This document shows positions 1 through 8,134 of a stretch of DNA of 64,000 bases, in pieces. The position numbers and the translations under genes were made by a program. The notes under the pieces were generated by a model. That model was not told where the DNA came from, did no database searches, and saw only the letters and a program-made list of their open reading frames with translations. The stretch's first letter is position 1. Every line of letters starts with the position of its first letter. Origin of the DNA: Neoroseomonas eburnea (GTDB taxonomy: Bacteria; Pseudomonadota; Alphaproteobacteria; Acetobacterales; Acetobacteraceae); NCBI RefSeq assembly GCF_018129005.1, contig NZ_JAAEDL010000004.1, positions 186,001 through 250,000 on the forward strand, in the 5' to 3' direction.

Positions 1-362
1 GCGGCGCCAATGGATGCGAATACATGACCGGCGGCACGGTCGTGATCCTCGGGGCGGTCGGCGACAATTTCGGCGCCGGCTTCACCGGCGGCCAGGCCTT
101 CATCTACGACGCCGACGACACCTTCGAACTGCGCATCAACCCCGAGACGCTGCTGTGGAGCCGCATCGCCCACCCGCATTGGGAAGGCGTGCTGTGTGAT
201 CTGATCGCCCGGCATGTGGCGGAAACCGGCAGCCGCTTCGCCGCCCGCCTGCTGAACGAATGGGCGACCGAGCGCGGCCGCTTCTGGCACGTCGTGCCGA
301 AGGAATACGCGAAGTACCTGCCGGTCCCGATGGCCGAGACCGAGGCCGTGGCGGCCGAATGA
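1..362 (+). CDS. gltB: Glutamate synthase large subunit, C-terminal fragment (5' end outside window)
   Basis: This is the last ~119 residues of the large subunit of NADPH-dependent glutamate synthase, which transfers the glutamine amide nitrogen to 2-oxoglutarate. The frame is already open at base 3 and reads GANGCEYMTGG followed by VVILG and GDNFGAGFTGG. This is the glycine-rich repeat edge of the GXGXG beta-helix domain at the C-terminus of the family. The tail after it (VVPKEYAKYLPVP) is also typical of GltB. The frame ends in TGA. The rest of the protein, roughly 1,400 residues, lies upstream of the window, so an internal ATG at 24 is not the start. A gltD partner is not visible downstream; it may lie upstream. 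Confidence 0.93.
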   Translation, partial: GANGCEYMTGGTVVILGAVGDNFGAGFTGGQAFIYDADDTFELRINPETLLWSRIAHPHWEGVLCDLIARHVAETGSRFAARLLNEWATERGRFWHVVPKEYAKYLPVPMAETEAVAAE

Positions 363-502
363 CTCCGGCCAGCGGGCGCTCCGGCGCGCCCGCTGGCGAA
401 ATCCTTCATGGCTCGCGCGCGCGCCATCTTCCGTTTGCGTGACGGAAAGGTAATCTTCGCCGCAGCGGCGGGGCGGCCGCGGCAGCGGAGGAGGTTTTCG
501 GC

Positions 503-1009
503 GTGCGTATCCCGGCCATGGCCCTCGCGGCCCTCCTTGCTTTGGCTGCGCCGGCCTCGGCGCAGGTCCGCGACATCGCCAACGTCAACGGATGGCGCGC
601 CTATGTGGCGCAATCCGACAACGGCCCGCTGTGCGGCATGGGCACGGACGCGAACCGTGTCGGCCGCTTCTTCTGGATCAAGGTCGAGCGCCTGCGCGGC
701 CAACTCCACGGATTCGTGCAGGTGGGCGACCGATCCTGGAATGTTCGGCAGGAGGCGCGGGGGCGCATCATCATCGCGATCGACAACCGCCGTGCCGAAT
801 TGAACTACATCGGCACCACCCGCCCCGAGATGATCGAGGCCTCCTACCAGGGCGCCTTCAACAATTTCATCAATTTCGTCGAGGCCTTCGCCGCCGGCTA
901 CCGGATGCAGGTGATCTTTCCCGGGGAGCGCGTCGAACCCTGGTCCGCCGATCTGCGCGGCACCCGTGCCGTGACCGAGGCCTTCCTGGCCTGCGCGCGA
1001 CGCATCTGA
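503..1009 (+). CDS. Secreted hypothetical protein
   Basis: I do not recognise this 168-residue protein. It begins with GTG, preceded by a good ribosome site (GGAGGAGG at about 487-494). Residues 1-20 form a classical signal peptide (hydrophobic core MALAALLALAAP, cleavage likely after ASA), so the mature protein is probably periplasmic. The mature part has two cysteines (near residues 44 and 164), one towards each end, which could form a disulfide. It is rich in aromatic residues and has no membrane segment after the signal. It is about 140 bp after gltB on the same strand and could be its own unit. No enzymatic motif is visible. Confidence 0.75.
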   Translation: MRIPAMALAALLALAAPASAQVRDIANVNGWRAYVAQSDNGPLCGMGTDANRVGRFFWIKVERLRGQLHGFVQVGDRSWNVRQEARGRIIIAIDNRRAELNYIGTTRPEMIEASYQGAFNNFINFVEAFAAGYRMQVIFPGERVEPWSADLRGTRAVTEAFLACARRI

Positions 1010-1314
1010 GAGCCCGCTTGAGAGCGCGCCGAATGGCGCATTCCCGAGGCCGGCCGTTCCCGGCATTCCCAATCGGGCTCATGCCCGCCGGCCTTTCGGC
1101 TCATCCGGCATGAGAGTCCCGGCCTGGCGCGCAGCCGCCACACCCGTCCTGCGCGCGATACCGTTCGCCTTGCCGATGACGAGGTCATCAGCAAGGCTCG
1201 GCGGTATCAGAGCGCGATGTGCAGCTTTGTGCGCAGCTTTCGCGACGGCTCGCGCGACGCTGATCGCTGCCGACCTTTGCGCCCCGCAAGGGGGGGTGGC
1301 ATAAGCGGGCCATC
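1010..1314. other. Intergenic region without a gene
   Basis: About 300 bases between the secreted unknown and the GST gene. I see no convincing reading frame on either strand. Around 1078-1113 there is a short stretch (CCGGCCTTTCGGCTC then CCGGCATGAGAGTC) resembling the one just after the GST stop at 1985-2021 (CCGGCCAGCCCTTCGGCTGG then CGGCATCGGAGTC). Both are probably degenerate copies of one dispersed repeat. No terminator with a T-run is apparent. Confidence 0.5.
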
Positions 1315-1983
1315 GTGAGGCTGCTCTTCCACCTTCCCCTCTCTCCCTTCTCCCGCAAGGTGCGCCTGGCGCTCGGCGAAAAGCGCATCCCCTTCGACAC
1401 GCGCATCGAGCGGGTGTGGGACCGTCGCGACGACTTCCTCGGCATGAATCCCGCCTGCACAGTGCCTGTGCTGCAGGAGGACAACGGCCTGACGATCGCG
1501 GATTCCAACGCAATCTGCGAGTACCTGGACGAGGCCTATCCCGACATTCCGCTGCTCGGGCGCACGCTCGCGGAACGGGTGGAGGTCCGCCGCCTGGTCG
1601 CCTGGTTCGACGGCAAGTTCCACGCCGAGGTCGGCATGAACCTGCTCTACGAGAAGCAGATGAAGCGGCTGATGGGGCGCGGCAATCCGGATGCGACGGC
1701 GATCCGTGCCGGCTATGCCAACCTTCGCCCGCATCTCGAATACATCGGCTGGCTGGCCGAGACGAGGCCCTGGCTCGCCGGGCCGATGCTGTCGCTGGCG
1801 GATCTGGCCGCGGCGGCGCATCTCTCGGCGCTCGACTACATCGGCGATATCGACTGGTCGCTGAACGAAGCGGCCAAGGACTGGTATGCGCGGATGAAGT
1901 CCCGCCCGTCCTTCCGCCCGCTGCTCGGCGACCGCGTGAGCGGCGTGACGCCGCCCGACCACTACGCCGACCTGGATTTCTGA
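1315..1983 (+). CDS. Glutathione S-transferase family protein
   Basis: A 222-residue cytosolic GST-fold protein. The N-terminal thioredoxin-like domain (about residues 1-78) opens with LLFHLPLSPFSRKVRLALGE, where the Ser in SPFSRK occupies the usual active-site position. It also has the cis-Pro region (CTVPVLQ) and the glutathione-binding DSNAICEYL motif. The helical C-terminal domain follows (about 90-222) with the N-capping box LSLADLAAAAHLS. The start is GTG at 1315; no ATG lies earlier in the domain. The substrate cannot be told from sequence. It is monocistronic, converging on the TPR gene. Confidence 0.88.
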   Translation: MRLLFHLPLSPFSRKVRLALGEKRIPFDTRIERVWDRRDDFLGMNPACTVPVLQEDNGLTIADSNAICEYLDEAYPDIPLLGRTLAERVEVRRLVAWFDGKFHAEVGMNLLYEKQMKRLMGRGNPDATAIRAGYANLRPHLEYIGWLAETRPWLAGPMLSLADLAAAAHLSALDYIGDIDWSLNEAAKDWYARMKSRPSFRPLLGDRVSGVTPPDHYADLDF

Positions 1984-2295
1984 TACCGGCCAGCCCTTCG
2001 GCTGGTTCGGCATCGGAGTCCAATGAAGTGGTTTCCGTTCGCCTCGGTCCGCGGCGACCACTCCAGCCTCTTGCCTTCACGAGCATCCTCACCCGGTCGG
2101 TGATTCCGCTCGATCGGGATCCGTGCCGGCCGATGGGGGGTCATCGGCAGGGTCCGGTGACATATGCCTCTGGCGTGCGTGTCCTGGCTTCGCGCGTCGG
2201 GAGCAGCGCCGCCGGCAAGCGCCGGTCGCGCCGGCTGGTTCAGGCCCGAGGCCTTGCCGGGGGCCGCCGGTGCCCGTCCTTGACCGGCGGCTGGG
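1984..2295. other. Convergent intergenic region carrying dispersed repeats
   Basis: 312 bases between the 3' ends of the GST and TPR genes. It contains a family A repeat (2035-2121, listed separately) and the short CCGGCCAGCCCTTCGGCTGG element at 1985. The remainder (2122-2295) is very GC-rich with several short inverted repeats. It shows no supported coding frame beyond the TPR gene. Confidence 0.5.
2035..2121 (+). repeat. Dispersed repeat family A, copy 1
   Basis: Shares an ordered string of blocks with 47705-47808 and, in reverse orientation, with 53552-53660. The blocks are GTTCGCCT, then CTCCAGCCTCTTG, then GAGCATC(C/T)TCACCC, then GTGATTCCGC, then TGATCGGGAT or its variant CGATCGGGAT. 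The last blocks form an inverted repeat around TGATTCCGC. This copy is the most diverged, so its hairpin arms no longer pair perfectly. It lies downstream of the GST gene between convergent genes. Confidence 0.75.
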
Positions 2296-3108
2296 CTACC
2301 GCCGCGCCGGGCCGGCCTCGATCAGCGCCATGTTCTGCGCCGCGAGATCCGCGGCCGCGCTGTCCGGCGAGAGTTCGATCACCCGTTCCCAGTCGGCCCG
2401 CGCCTCAGCGGCCTCGCCGCGAATCTGGCGGATGATGCCACGCTCCAGCAGGCCTTCCACATTGTCCGGGTCGAGGCGCAGCGCCTCGGCGACGCTCTCC
2501 ACCGCCTCCCCGATGCGGTCCAGCCGGCGCAGCGCGGAGGCGCGCAGCACCCAGGCCTCCACCAGGGAGGCATCCGCCGCGACCGCGCGCTCCAGATCCT
2601 CCAGCGCCTCCGCCGGCCGGTTCAGCGCCAGCAGCGCCATGCCGCGCTCGGTCAGCAGGCTGGAATCGGCAGGCACCAGCGCGAGCGCCAAGGTCAGTGC
2701 CGCATGGGCGCGCTGCGGCTTGCCGGCGGCGATCCAGGCCTCGCCGGCCTGGCCGAACACCGCTGCGCGGGCGGCCATGCCGGCCTGGCTGCGCGCGGCG
2801 ATGCGCTCCAGCGCCTCTGCCGCGCGTTCCGCTTCACCCAGGGTCAGCGCGGCGAGGGCGGCGCAATGGGCAGCCGCCTCGCCACCACCTTCCATTCCCC
2901 AGGAATCGGCAAGGCTGCGTGCGCCCTCCGGATCGTCCTCGAGCATATCGAGGCAGCGTTCATATTCCGGCGCATCAGTCAGCCTCGGCGGTTCCGGCGG
3001 CGTCGGCAGCGGATCCTCGGGCCCGCCCTCCAGGAACCACCAGGCGCCGCCACCGGCCGCGAGCAGCAGTACCGCCGCGCCGGCGATCAGGAGGCGGAGG
3101 GGGAACAT
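2296..3108 (-). CDS. Membrane-anchored TPR protein
   Basis: A 270-residue protein. Residues 4-25 are a single hydrophobic anchor (LLIAGAAVLLLAAGGGAWWF) followed by a proline-rich linker, so the body probably lies in the periplasm. From about residue 55 the sequence is a run of helix-turn-helix tetratricopeptide repeats, clearest at 145-250 (ALLALNRPAEALEDLERA; VLRASALRRLDRIGEAVES). There is no enzymatic motif, so it is most likely a scaffold or assembly factor; its partner is unknown. The short spacing to the divergent SDR gene (about 160 bp to its chosen start) suggests a shared promoter region but not a shared function. Confidence 0.8.
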   Translation of the reverse strand: MFPLRLLIAGAAVLLLAAGGGAWWFLEGGPEDPLPTPPEPPRLTDAPEYERCLDMLEDDPEGARSLADSWGMEGGGEAAAHCAALAALTLGEAERAAEALERIAARSQAGMAARAAVFGQAGEAWIAAGKPQRAHAALTLALALVPADSSLLTERGMALLALNRPAEALEDLERAVAADASLVEAWVLRASALRRLDRIGEAVESVAEALRLDPDNVEGLLERGIIRQIRGEAAEARADWERVIELSPDSAAADLAAQNMALIEAGPARR

Positions 3109-3268
3109 GCCCGCAATCTAGAACAGATCGCGACCCTGTGGAATTGCGCGACCGGGTGATGATGCGGCCGGAACGCAGGGCTGCGCCGGTCGCTGTCGAC
3201 CGGGGCGAACGGTGGGCGATCTGGTCGTCATCTCGCCGCCATGCCAGATGGCGATGGCGGAGGGTGCA

Positions 3269-4144
3269 ATGCTGCTCGTGGCGGGGCTCGGGTTTGCGGG
3301 AATGGCGGCGGCGCGGCTGGCGGCGGCGGCGGGCTGGCGCGTCGCGGGCACGGCGCGCGATCCCGCCGCGAGCGCGGCGCCGCCGGGTGTCGAGCCTGTC
3401 GCCTTCGCCGCTGCCTCCGCGGCGATCGCGGAGGCCTCGCACCTGTTCGTGACGGCGCCGCCGAACGAAGCCGGCGATCCGGTGATCGGCGCGCACCGGC
3501 CGGCGCTCGAGGCCGCGCTCGCCGCCGGCACGCTGCGCTGGATCGGCTACCTCTCCACCACAGGCGTCTATGGCGACCACGGCGGCGCGAAGGTGGACGA
3601 GGCCACGCGCCCCACGCCCGGCCAGGAGCGCAGCCGCCGTCGCCTTGCCGCCGAGGAATCCTGGCGCAACCTTGCCGCCGGCCGCGCCGCGCTCGACATC
3701 TTCCGCGCCGGCGGCATCTATGGGCCGGGCCGCTCCGCCTTCGACGATCTGCGCGCCGGTACGGCGCGGCGCGTGGCGAAGCCCGGCCACGCCTTTTCCC
3801 GCATCCATCGCGACGACATCGCGCGGGCCGTGCTCGCCGCGATCGGCCAGGACCTGCCGCCCACGGTGCGCATCCTGCACCTGGTGGACGACGAGCCGGC
3901 GGAAAGCGCCGAGGTCGTCGCGCATGCCGCGCGCCTGCTCGGACTGGAACCTCCGCCGGCGATCCCCTTCGAGGCAGCTCGGGCGCGCATGTCGCCCATG
4001 GCGCTCTCCTTCTGGGCGGAGAACCGGCACGTCACCAATGCCTTGACCAAGGCCGCGCTCGGCATCGCCTGGCGCCATCCGACCTATCGCGAAGGGCTAG
4101 CCGCCATCCTGGAGGAGGAGCGGCGCCAGGGTCTCCCCCAGTAG
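3269..4144 (+). CDS. NAD(P)-dependent epimerase/reductase (SDR, YeeZ-like)
   Basis: A 291-residue Rossmann protein of the extended short-chain dehydrogenase superfamily. It begins MLLVAGLGFAGMAAARLAAA, a GxGxxG-type nucleotide-binding loop. It then has LSTTGVYGDHGG, the active-site Thr/Ser and Tyr region typical of YeeZ-like members. I chose ATG 3269 because GGCGGAGGG sits just upstream and the Rossmann strand begins there; longer starts at 3212, 3248 or 3254 add an unlikely leader. The substrate is unknown. The 3' end overlaps the convergent hydrolase gene by 48 bp. Confidence 0.82.
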   Translation: MLLVAGLGFAGMAAARLAAAAGWRVAGTARDPAASAAPPGVEPVAFAAASAAIAEASHLFVTAPPNEAGDPVIGAHRPALEAALAAGTLRWIGYLSTTGVYGDHGGAKVDEATRPTPGQERSRRRLAAEESWRNLAAGRAALDIFRAGGIYGPGRSAFDDLRAGTARRVAKPGHAFSRIHRDDIARAVLAAIGQDLPPTVRILHLVDDEPAESAEVVAHAARLLGLEPPPAIPFEAARARMSPMALSFWAENRHVTNALTKAALGIAWRHPTYREGLAAILEEERRQGLPQ

Positions 4145-4849
4145 CGCCAGATCCTGCGGCCGCGACAGGCGGTGGTCGCCGTCCTTGATCAGCGTCACAT
4201 GCACGTCGCCGCCGGTCAGCGCCTCCGCGATGCGCAGCGCGTGGCGCCAGGGCACGTCCGGGTCCTGCTGGCCCTGCAGGATGCGCACCGGCGCCGCGAT
4301 CGGCAGCGGGCCGCGCAGCAGCAGGTGCCGGCGCCCGTCCTCGATCAGCGCGCGGGTGATGGGGTAGGGGGCGCCGTATTCGCTCGGCCGCCGCCAGAGG
4401 CCGTCGCGCTCGATGGTGGCGCGCACCTCGGGCGGGAATTCCGCCCACATCAGGTCCTCGGTGAAGTCGGGGGCAGGGGCGATGCCGACCAGGGCATGCA
4501 CCGCGATCCGTCGCGCCAGCAGCAGCGCGATCCAGCCACCCATGGAGGAACCGACCAGCACCTGCGGGCCGTCGGCCATCGCTTCGATGACGCAGGCCGC
4601 GTCGTCGGCCCAGCGGCCGATGGTGCCGTCCTCGAAGCGGCCGCCGGAGGTGCCGTGGCCGGAATAGTCGAAGCGCAGGAACGGCGTGCCGCGCGCCTCG
4701 CACCAGCCGGCGAGGAATTCCGCCTTGGTGCCGGTCATGTCGCTGTTGAAGCCGCCCAGGAAGACCACGCCCATGCCGCGGCCGGGCAGGCGCCGCCAAG
4801 CGAGGCGCACGCCGTCGCCGCGGTCGAGCGTGCCGTGCTGCTCCTTCAT
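4097..4849 (-). CDS. Alpha/beta hydrolase (serine hydrolase)
   Basis: A 250-residue alpha/beta-fold hydrolase of the small esterase/thioesterase type (ABHD10-like in overall pattern). FLGGFNSDMTGTKA is the oxyanion-hole region, FDYSGHGTSGG follows strand 4, and GSSMGGW (residues 100-106) is the nucleophile elbow with Ser102. The likely acid is in QQDPDVPW (Asp196 or Asp198) and the likely base is His226 in DGDHRLS, so the triad is complete. There is no signal peptide, so it is cytosolic. The substrate is unknown. It overlaps the end of the convergent SDR gene by 48 bp. The FAH-family gene lies upstream on the same strand, separated by a pair of repeats. Confidence 0.85.
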   Translation of the reverse strand: MKEQHGTLDRGDGVRLAWRRLPGRGMGVVFLGGFNSDMTGTKAEFLAGWCEARGTPFLRFDYSGHGTSGGRFEDGTIGRWADDAACVIEAMADGPQVLVGSSMGGWIALLLARRIAVHALVGIAPAPDFTEDLMWAEFPPEVRATIERDGLWRRPSEYGAPYPITRALIEDGRRHLLLRGPLPIAAPVRILQGQQDPDVPWRHALRIAEALTGGDVHVTLIKDGDHRLSRPQDLALLGETLAPLLLQDGG

Positions 4850-4864
4850 GGGGAGGGCGTTCCC

Positions 4865-4919
4865 GGGGAGGGCGCCGCCCTCCCCGGACCCCTCCCGCCA
4901 AAGGCCGAAAGGCCTTTGG
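4865..4919 (-). repeat. Dispersed repeat family B, copy 1
   Basis: Composite of two hairpins. The outer one is GGGGAGGGC/GCCCTCCCC at about 4865-4885. The second (4898-4919) has 9-bp arms CCAAAGGCC and GGCCTTTGG around a short loop. Orientation is minus, defined as outer G/C-run hairpin first on the plus strand. It faces copy 2 at 5016 as an inverted pair. Confidence 0.85.
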
Positions 4920-5015
4920 AAACCGGGACTTGGTCAGGGGTGGCGGGGAGGGGGATGGCGCATCCGCGACGATGGCGACGGCGGTGAAGCCCATGCCCGA
5001 AGAATCTCATGGGTT

Positions 5016-5067
5016 CCGAGGGCCTTTCGGCCCTCGGCGGGGTGGTCCGGAGGGGCAGCGCCCCTCC
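5016..5067 (+). repeat. Dispersed repeat family B, copy 2 (variant)
   Basis: Arms CCGAGGGCC and GGCCCTCGG (5016-5037), then GGAGGGGC/GCCCCTCC around a short loop (5049-5067). Both positions of the first arm changed together (AAA to GAG and TTT to CTC). This compensatory change suggests the hairpin itself is under selection or copied as a structure. Confidence 0.8.
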
Positions 5068-5084
5068 GGGAAGCGCCCCACCCA

Positions 5085-6251
5085 TCACGGCCGCGGCAGC
5101 CCGCGGCGCATCAGCGACGCGAACAGCGCCCGCGTGCCGAACACCCAGGGCGGGCATTCGTCGGTGCGGTCCACCTCGTTCACCAGCGCGCCGAGCCGCG
5201 GGCTGGCAATCCGCACGATGTCGCCTTCCTTGTGCGTGAAGCCCATCCCCGGCGCGCCGCGGTCCTTCGCCGGCGAGAACGGCGTGCCGAGATACAGCAC
5301 CGCCCCGTCGGGATACTGGTGGTGCGCCCCGATCATCTGCCCGACGAGCTCCGCCGGATCGCGGCTGATCGCGCCGACCGCTCCGCGCTCGTCCAGCGTG
5401 AAGCCGTCGCGGCCGCTGATGGTCAGCGTGATCTCGGCGCGCCGCACATCCTCAAGCGTGAAGCCTTCGTCGAACAGCCGGATGATCGGCCCCAGCGCGG
5501 CCGAGGCGTTGTTGTCCTTCGCGCGCCCCAGCAGCAGCGCGCTGCGCCCTTCCACGTCGCGCAGGTTCACGTCGTTGCCGAGCGTCGCCCCCTGGATGCG
5601 GCCGCGGCTGTTGACCACCAGCACCGCCTCCGGCTGCGGGTTCGACCAGTGGGAGGCGGGATGCACGCCGACCTTCGCCCCGGTGCCCACTGCTGCCATC
5701 GGCGGGCATTTGGAGAAGATCTCCGCATCCGCGCCGATGCCGACCTCGAGGTACTGGCTCCACCAGCCCTTCTCGACCAGCGCCGCCTTGACCCGCATCG
5801 CCTCCGCGCTGCCCGGCACCAGCCTGGCGAGGTCGTCACCGATGATCTCCCTCACTTCGAGCCGCACGGCGGCGGCGGCCGATGCATCGCCGCGGCAGCG
5901 TTCCTCGATCACGCGTTCCAGCATGGAGCGCACATAGGTCACGCCGGCGGCCTTCACCGCCTGCAGGTCGATCGGCGCCAGCAGCCAGGGTTTCGCCGGA
6001 TCGCGCGCATCATGCGCGGAATTGGCCATCAGCGCGTCGAGGTCGAGGGCGAGCGGAGCCCCGCGCGTGCGGATGGTGGCGGCGGGGTGTTCCTCCTCCA
6101 TCCAGCGGGACATGGTGCCGTAGGCGCAGGTCATGTCGAAGGCGGCGCCGCCGATCATGCCGACGATGCAGGGGCCCTCGGCCGTCATGATGCGTGCGGC
6201 GAAGGCGCCGGCGGCGAGGTCCGCCGGCAGGCAGGTGCGGTCCAGCCGCAT
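5085..6251 (-). CDS. Fumarylacetoacetate hydrolase (FAH) family protein
   Basis: A 388-residue cytosolic protein with the FAH-fold catalytic domain in its C-terminal two thirds (about 150-375). Visible hallmarks are the acidic metal-binding stretch EVGIGADAEIFSKC near residue 170, the PQPEAVLVVN segment, GNDVNLRD, and the C-terminal THKEGDIVRIASPRLG. Family members are Mg2+-dependent and cleave or decarboxylate acylpyruvates, or dehydrate sugar acids. The size and long N-terminal extension are closer to the sugar-acid/hydroxyglutarate type than to minimal YcgM-like enzymes, but the exact substrate cannot be assigned. The muramidase-like gene follows on the same strand with a 66-bp gap. Confidence 0.85.
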   Translation of the reverse strand: MRLDRTCLPADLAAGAFAARIMTAEGPCIVGMIGGAAFDMTCAYGTMSRWMEEEHPAATIRTRGAPLALDLDALMANSAHDARDPAKPWLLAPIDLQAVKAAGVTYVRSMLERVIEERCRGDASAAAAVRLEVREIIGDDLARLVPGSAEAMRVKAALVEKGWWSQYLEVGIGADAEIFSKCPPMAAVGTGAKVGVHPASHWSNPQPEAVLVVNSRGRIQGATLGNDVNLRDVEGRSALLLGRAKDNNASAALGPIIRLFDEGFTLEDVRRAEITLTISGRDGFTLDERGAVGAISRDPAELVGQMIGAHHQYPDGAVLYLGTPFSPAKDRGAPGMGFTHKEGDIVRIASPRLGALVNEVDRTDECPPWVFGTRALFASLMRRGLPRP

Positions 6252-6317
6252 GCGTTCGTCACTCCCGGTGTCTGGCCCTCACAGGCTGACGGCGTGACGC
6301 GCCCCTGCCAAGGGGGG

Positions 6318-6827
6318 TCAACAGGCGGCGTGAAGCACCGTGCAGGGCGGCGGCGCGGGACGCGGTGCGAAGGGCGGCGGAAGGCTGCGTCCCGCACGCC
6401 AGGCTGCGTGCCGGGCGGCAATGGCGCGCACGAGGGCTTGGGGCGCGCGGGCATGGGCGGCGGCCAATGTCGGCGCATCCGGGGCACCGCTCTGCACGAC
6501 GCCGAGATCCTCCTGCAGGTCGGATAATGCCTGCATGGTCCCTGCCTCCAGGGCATAGGCGAAGAGGGCGAGGTCCGGCCCGGCCGGCAGCTTTCCGGCA
6601 CCCACCGGCGCCCAGACCATCTGGCGCAGGATCCGCGCCGCGGTATCGCGGCCGAGCCCGCGCAGCGCCGCGACATCGGCCGGCCCCCCGATCCAGACCG
6701 AGAGCAGCCCGAGCCCGATGCCGTGCGCGGCGGGCCCGCCCAGCAGCCGGTCGTGCGGGTTGAACGCACCGTGGGCCGTCATCACGGTCGCGGCGCAGGC
6801 GGCGAAACGGTCATCTACGGCGGGCAT
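6318..6827 (-). CDS. Small GH108/N-acetylmuramidase-like protein lacking the catalytic Glu
   Basis: A 169-residue protein whose order of blocks resembles GH108 (ZliS-type) muramidases. It has an N-terminal helix ending in a G-rich turn (HGAFNPHDRLLGG), a helical block (ALRGLGRDTAARILRQMVWAP), the LPAGPDLALFAYALEAG block (family: LP...D.AvFDaaVNsG), and LQEDLGVVQSGAPDAPTLAA, a peptidoglycan-binding-like end. In the family the turn reads about HEGGY..DP.DPGG, and its Glu is catalytic. Here that position is His or Gly. If the match is right, it is probably inactive as a hydrolase and may be a binder. No signal peptide is seen. The assignment rests on pattern memory and is uncertain. Confidence 0.5.
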   Translation of the reverse strand: MPAVDDRFAACAATVMTAHGAFNPHDRLLGGPAAHGIGLGLLSVWIGGPADVAALRGLGRDTAARILRQMVWAPVGAGKLPAGPDLALFAYALEAGTMQALSDLQEDLGVVQSGAPDAPTLAAAHARAPQALVRAIAARHAAWRAGRSLPPPFAPRPAPPPCTVLHAAC

Positions 6828-6874
6828 GACGCCACATTGGCGACATGGAGGTTAAGGAAGGCTTTCGCGACCTC

Positions 6875-8098
6875 TCACGGCGGCAAGCCCCGCTTCCACG
6901 GGTAACCCACGCTCGCCTTGCCGTAGCCGTAGTCGAACAGGGCGCGCAGATAGGCCATCGCGAAGGGCTCGGATTCCTCGGCGGTGAAGTCATCGTCGAT
7001 GTGCGCGAGGTTGAAGGCGATGCCGTGGCGTTCCGCCGCGGCCTGGATGCGGAAGATGTCGCCCAGGCTGGCGGCGCTGATCAGGGTCGAGATGGCGCGG
7101 CCGGCGATGTCGATGGCGCGCCGCCGCACCGGCCCGCCCGGTGCCCTCAGCCGCCCGTTGCGCACCACATAGGCGGTGACCGAGGCCGGCGTCAGCCCCG
7201 CGCGGATGCGCGCCTCCCGGCTCTCGCCCAAGGCCGGCGGATAGAGATAGGCCTGTGCGTAGGTGCCGCCGTCGACATGCATTTCCTGGTGCGGCCGCCC
7301 GTTCACCGTGACGTCGATCATCACCGGCGGAAACAGGCCCGGAATGGCGGTCGAGGCGAGCAGCACCTGGCGCGCCAGATCGAGCGCGCGGGGATGCCCG
7401 CTCGCCGCGATGGCGCCGAGGTTCCAGCCGACCGGCCGCTGCGCATCGAGGTTGGTGGTGGCGATGATGAGCTGCCGCCCGTCGCGATAGCCTTCGGCGA
7501 TCTCGGCCAGCAGGCCCTCGTTCATGTGTCGCGCGATGGCGCGCGCGAGCGGCGCGCTGTCCGCCACCGCATCGTCCAGCAGCGCCGCGAGCAGGCCGCG
7601 GCCTTCCAGCACGTCCGAGGCGGTGATGCCGGTATAGGCCTCGCGCAGCTCCGCATCGCGGTGCGGCCCGGCAAAGACCAGCGGCGCGGTCAGCGCGCCG
7701 GTGGAGATGCCGGTGACGACGTTGAAGGTCGGGCGCGTGCCGTGCGTCGTCCAGCCGCAGGCCAGGCCGGCCCCGAAGGCGCCGTTCTCTCCCCCGCCCG
7801 AGAAGGCGATGATCGAGGAAGGCGGCAGCGGTTCCCGCGGACCGAGGCCGAACCGCCGGCGCTGGCGGCGGCCGGCCTCGTTGAACTCCTCGACGATGCG
7901 CGGCAGGTCGATGGGATCGGTGACGCAGAAGCGCTCGTTCGGCAGGCCGAGGACGGTTGCCTCGCGGATCTCGTCCCGCGGCACGGGGGCGCCGCGCTCG
8001 GAGAAGGCGCATCCCGCAAGCGTGGCCGCACCTCCGGCGAGCAGGCTCCGCCGCAGGATCCGCTCGCTCGTCAGCATGTCCTCAGCGGGGGCCGTCAT
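6875..8098 (-). CDS. Patatin-like phospholipase, lipoprotein (paralogue 2)
   Basis: A 407-residue lipolytic protein. The N-terminus carries RRSLLAGGAATLAGC, a twin-arginine-like signal with a lipobox, so Cys30 is probably lipidated and the enzyme is anchored to an envelope membrane. The patatin domain shows the glycine-rich oxyanion loop FSGGGENGAFGAG (about 99-111), the nucleophile elbow GISTG (Ser132) and the DGG motif (Asp276), giving a complete Ser-Asp dyad. It lies 36 bp downstream of a close paralogue on the same strand, so the pair is a tandem duplication and likely cotranscribed. A shorter start at residue 8 is possible. Substrate (phospholipid or other acyl ester) not determined. Confidence 0.88.
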   Translation of the reverse strand: MTAPAEDMLTSERILRRSLLAGGAATLAGCAFSERGAPVPRDEIREATVLGLPNERFCVTDPIDLPRIVEEFNEAGRRQRRRFGLGPREPLPPSSIIAFSGGGENGAFGAGLACGWTTHGTRPTFNVVTGISTGALTAPLVFAGPHRDAELREAYTGITASDVLEGRGLLAALLDDAVADSAPLARAIARHMNEGLLAEIAEGYRDGRQLIIATTNLDAQRPVGWNLGAIAASGHPRALDLARQVLLASTAIPGLFPPVMIDVTVNGRPHQEMHVDGGTYAQAYLYPPALGESREARIRAGLTPASVTAYVVRNGRLRAPGGPVRRRAIDIAGRAISTLISAASLGDIFRIQAAAERHGIAFNLAHIDDDFTAEESEPFAMAYLRALFDYGYGKASVGYPWKRGLPP

Positions 8099-8134
8099 CC
8101 CCGGCCTCCATGGCGCGCGGCCATCCGTGCCGCC

